Positions 14,330 through 16,166 of a stretch of DNA of 16,166 nt are shown here, in pieces. Numbering within the stretch: position 1 is the first letter of the stretch; each line of letters starts with the position of its first letter. The DNA comes from Flammeovirgaceae bacterium (lineage in GTDB: Bacteria > Bacteroidota > Bacteroidia > Cytophagales > Cyclobacteriaceae). The notes under the pieces were generated by a model, which saw only the letters and a list, made by a program, of their open reading frames with translations, was not told where the DNA came from and ran no database searches. The position numbers and the translations under genes were made by a program. The stretch spans positions 1 through 16,166 of the forward strand of contig QIEB01000452.1 of NCBI GenBank assembly GCA_003229495.1. Direction: 5' to 3'.

Positions 14330-15250
14330 ATGGTAGTTCTAAAAAAGATCAGCCCATTATTTATTATAAAATATACCGGTGGGATGATTCTTGGTATTTT
14401 ATCTATTGTACTGGCAACCTGGTTATTTAACAGGTTTATAGCATTCGAAGAAATTACCACGTTATTACCTTCTATTACTGTATTTGGTACAGTGATGTCG
14501 TTGTTTCTTGCATTTAAAACCAACGAGGCCTATAACCGTTGGTGGGAGGCTAGAATTCTCTGGGGATCAATGGTTAATTACAGTAGAAGTTTTGCCCGTC
14601 AAGTGTTAAACCTGATCACCCCTGAAATAAATACTAGTCTAAAGAGCCGGGAAGAGATGACAGCGTTGCAACATGAGCTTATCTATCGGCACATAGGTTA
14701 CATCAATGCCGTACGGCTGTCATTAAGAAACCAAGACAACTGGGAGGAATTGAAGCCATTTTTGGATGAAAATGAACGGCTTGAACTGGTAGAATACGCC
14801 AATGTACCTACGCAGTTGGTACAGAAGCAGGCACAAAGATTGAACGAGGTCTTCCATGATAACAGCAATGATTTTCGGTACATGCAGTTCGACAACACCT
14901 TGAACGAGTTCTATAACATTCAAGGTGGGTGTGAAAGAATAAACACCACAGTATTTCCGCGGATTTATTCATTTTTAACCACCCTGTTCACCTGGTTATT
15001 TGCTTTCAGCCTTATTTTCAGTTTGTATGATGACTTTAATTGGGAAATCCTGGTGATGCGAGTGGTGGTGGCTTATGTTTTTCTTACTTTGGAAAAAATC
15101 AGCAGGAGCCTTAAGGATCCTTTCAAGAATGGGATTTCTGATACACCAATGACCGCCATTTGTCGCACTATTGAGATAGATTTAAGGGAGATGATGGGGG
15201 AAAAAGATATTCCTTTACCAATAAAAGCCATAAAGGGGGTGTTGTATTAG
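14330..15250 (+). CDS. Bestrophin-like ion channel protein
   Basis: Inner-membrane protein of 306 residues in the bacterial bestrophin family (formerly UPF0187), whose characterised members form pentameric ion channels. The hallmark SLFLAFKTNEAYNRWWEARILWG is at 57 to 79. Hydrophobic segments lie at about 15 to 37, 46 to 63 and two more between about 210 and 255, with a long charged helical stretch between. The ATG at 14330 gives a short basic N-terminus and fits the family; the next Met at residue 19 would cut into the first membrane helix. It lies 41 bp after MIOX on the same strand. Ion selectivity cannot be told from sequence, and a link to inositol metabolism is not established. The stop TAG sits in a small 8-bp duplication (GTATTAGG twice, 15245 to 15260). 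Confidence 0.92.
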   Translation: MVVLKKISPLFIIKYTGGMILGILSIVLATWLFNRFIAFEEITTLLPSITVFGTVMSLFLAFKTNEAYNRWWEARILWGSMVNYSRSFARQVLNLITPEINTSLKSREEMTALQHELIYRHIGYINAVRLSLRNQDNWEELKPFLDENERLELVEYANVPTQLVQKQAQRLNEVFHDNSNDFRYMQFDNTLNEFYNIQGGCERINTTVFPRIYSFLTTLFTWLFAFSLIFSLYDDFNWEILVMRVVVAYVFLTLEKISRSLKDPFKNGISDTPMTAICRTIEIDLREMMGEKDIPLPIKAIKGVLY

Positions 15251-15274
15251 GGTATTAGGATCTCCAATAAAGCA

Positions 15275-16166
15275 TTGAATGTTGAACTAAATATAGAAAA
15301 CCCTCCGGAGTTATTAAACTATCTGTATAACAGAGGAAGAATAGGAAAAAATACAAAAGTCCGTATTTCTCAGTTATCAGGAGGTGTATCCAATCGAACC
15401 GTGCTGCTGGAATTTGACGATCGATCGCCCTGGGTTATGAAGCAGGCGCTTGACCAGCTAAGAGTTGATGGAGATTGGTTCTGCTCCCCGGAACGGATAT
15501 TTGTTGAAGCTGAAGCCATGCGTTGGCTTGATCATTATGTAGAAAGCAATACCCCAAAGTTGGTATTTGAGGACAAGTCTGAATACATTCTGGCAATGGA
15601 AGCTGTGCAGCAACCATTTGAAAACCTCAAAACACTATTAATCAATAACCCTCCACAGTCAACATATTTTATTTCGGCTGGAAAGCTGCTTGGACAAATC
15701 CATTTACAAGGTGCAGAAAAAAACCATGTACCTAAATTATTTGAGGACATTCGCTTTTTTGAAACTTTAAGAATTAACCCATATTATCTTGAGACCACCA
15801 GGGTAGTTGGAGAAACTAACATTTTTTTTATAACGCTCATTGCTGATACCCATAGAGACCGGTATACATTGGTTCATGGAGATTACAGCCCAAAAAATTT
15901 ACTGGTAAAAAACAATGAACTGATTCTACTGGATCATGAAGTGACCCACTTCGGTGACGGAACTTTTGACCTTGGTTTTTTTATTGCTCATTTACTTAGT
16001 AAAGCGAACCACTTACCGGATTACCGGAGAGATTTCCTGCTAGGGACCTCGCAATTTTTTTTGGCGTACCAGGAAGTTGTCAAAGGTTTAAGTAAATCCA
16101 GGGAACAAAGAGCAGTAAGACACGCTATTGGTTGTTTACTTGCCAGGGTGTGCGGATTGTCACAAT
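15275..16166 (+). CDS. APH-fold phosphotransferase, partial (C-terminus beyond right edge)
   Basis: Kinase of the aminoglycoside phosphotransferase/choline kinase fold, 297 codons in the window and no stop before the edge. The frame has no ATG between the bestrophin stop and 15438, which is already inside the domain. I start it at TTG 15275, giving LNVELNIENPPELL; the true start could be another non-ATG codon. Domain marks: QLSGGVSNRTVLLEF as the glycine-rich nucleotide loop, WVMKQAL with the ATP-binding Lys, LVHGDYSPKNLLV as the catalytic H-G-D-x-x-x-x-N motif, and LLDHEVTHFGDGTFDLGFF as the DxE/D metal motif. It is a small-molecule kinase of unknown substrate. It shares the reading frame of the bestrophin gene across the TAG and starts 24 bp after it, so the two are probably co-transcribed. 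Confidence 0.85.
   Translation, partial: MNVELNIENPPELLNYLYNRGRIGKNTKVRISQLSGGVSNRTVLLEFDDRSPWVMKQALDQLRVDGDWFCSPERIFVEAEAMRWLDHYVESNTPKLVFEDKSEYILAMEAVQQPFENLKTLLINNPPQSTYFISAGKLLGQIHLQGAEKNHVPKLFEDIRFFETLRINPYYLETTRVVGETNIFFITLIADTHRDRYTLVHGDYSPKNLLVKNNELILLDHEVTHFGDGTFDLGFFIAHLLSKANHLPDYRRDFLLGTSQFFLAYQEVVKGLSKSREQRAVRHAIGCLLARVCGLSQ

Noticed and set aside
14275..14523. Open frame antisense to the MIOX end and bestrophin start
   Set aside because: Overlaps two strong genes on the opposite strand and shows no recognisable motif.

Overview
The window looks like a chromosomal segment of a Bacteroidota bacterium, probably a free-living flavobacterium or cytophagale. The reasons are moderate-to-low GC, many exported proteins with lipoprotein-type signal peptides, few recognisable Shine-Dalgarno sites, and the gene mix (sulfatase, clan GH-A hydrolase, SSS symporter, DUF4202, PhoD-like phosphatase). 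I see no tRNA, rRNA, CRISPR array, insertion sequence or phage gene. This assignment is inference from content; no phylogenetic marker was compared.

Layout. Left edge, minus strand: a DEAD-box RNA helicase followed by a cold-shock protein cut by the window edge, a likely RNA-chaperone pair. After a 376-bp stretch with no convincing gene comes a four-gene minus-strand cluster, read from 6925 down to 1755. It encodes an alanine/serine-glyoxylate aminotransferase, a lipoprotein clan GH-A glycoside hydrolase, an exported alditol-oxidase-like flavoprotein and a lipoprotein arylsulfatase. The first two gaps are short (12 and 39 bp) and the last is 71 bp, so one transcript is plausible.

A 119-bp divergent region separates this from a plus-strand exported protein with two thioredoxin-fold domains. 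That gene converges on a minus-strand lipoprotein amidohydrolase. Divergent from the amidohydrolase runs a plus-strand series to the right edge: PhoD-like phosphatase, DUF4202 protein, SSS-family sodium/solute symporter, a 120-bp array of 8-bp tandem repeats, myo-inositol oxygenase, bestrophin-like channel, and an APH-fold kinase cut by the right edge.

How the genes may work together. The clearest functional call is a bacterial myo-inositol oxygenase retaining all six iron ligands of the mammalian enzyme, next to a sodium/solute symporter. The simplest reading is uptake of inositol or a related polyol, then oxygenation of inositol to D-glucuronate. The minus-strand cluster looks devoted to exported breakdown of a sulfated or glycosylated carbohydrate and oxidation of an alditol. 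The aminotransferase could handle glyoxylate, but its link to the cluster rests only on position. No uronate isomerase, inositol dehydrogenase or regulator is visible here, so the full pathway cannot be read from this window.
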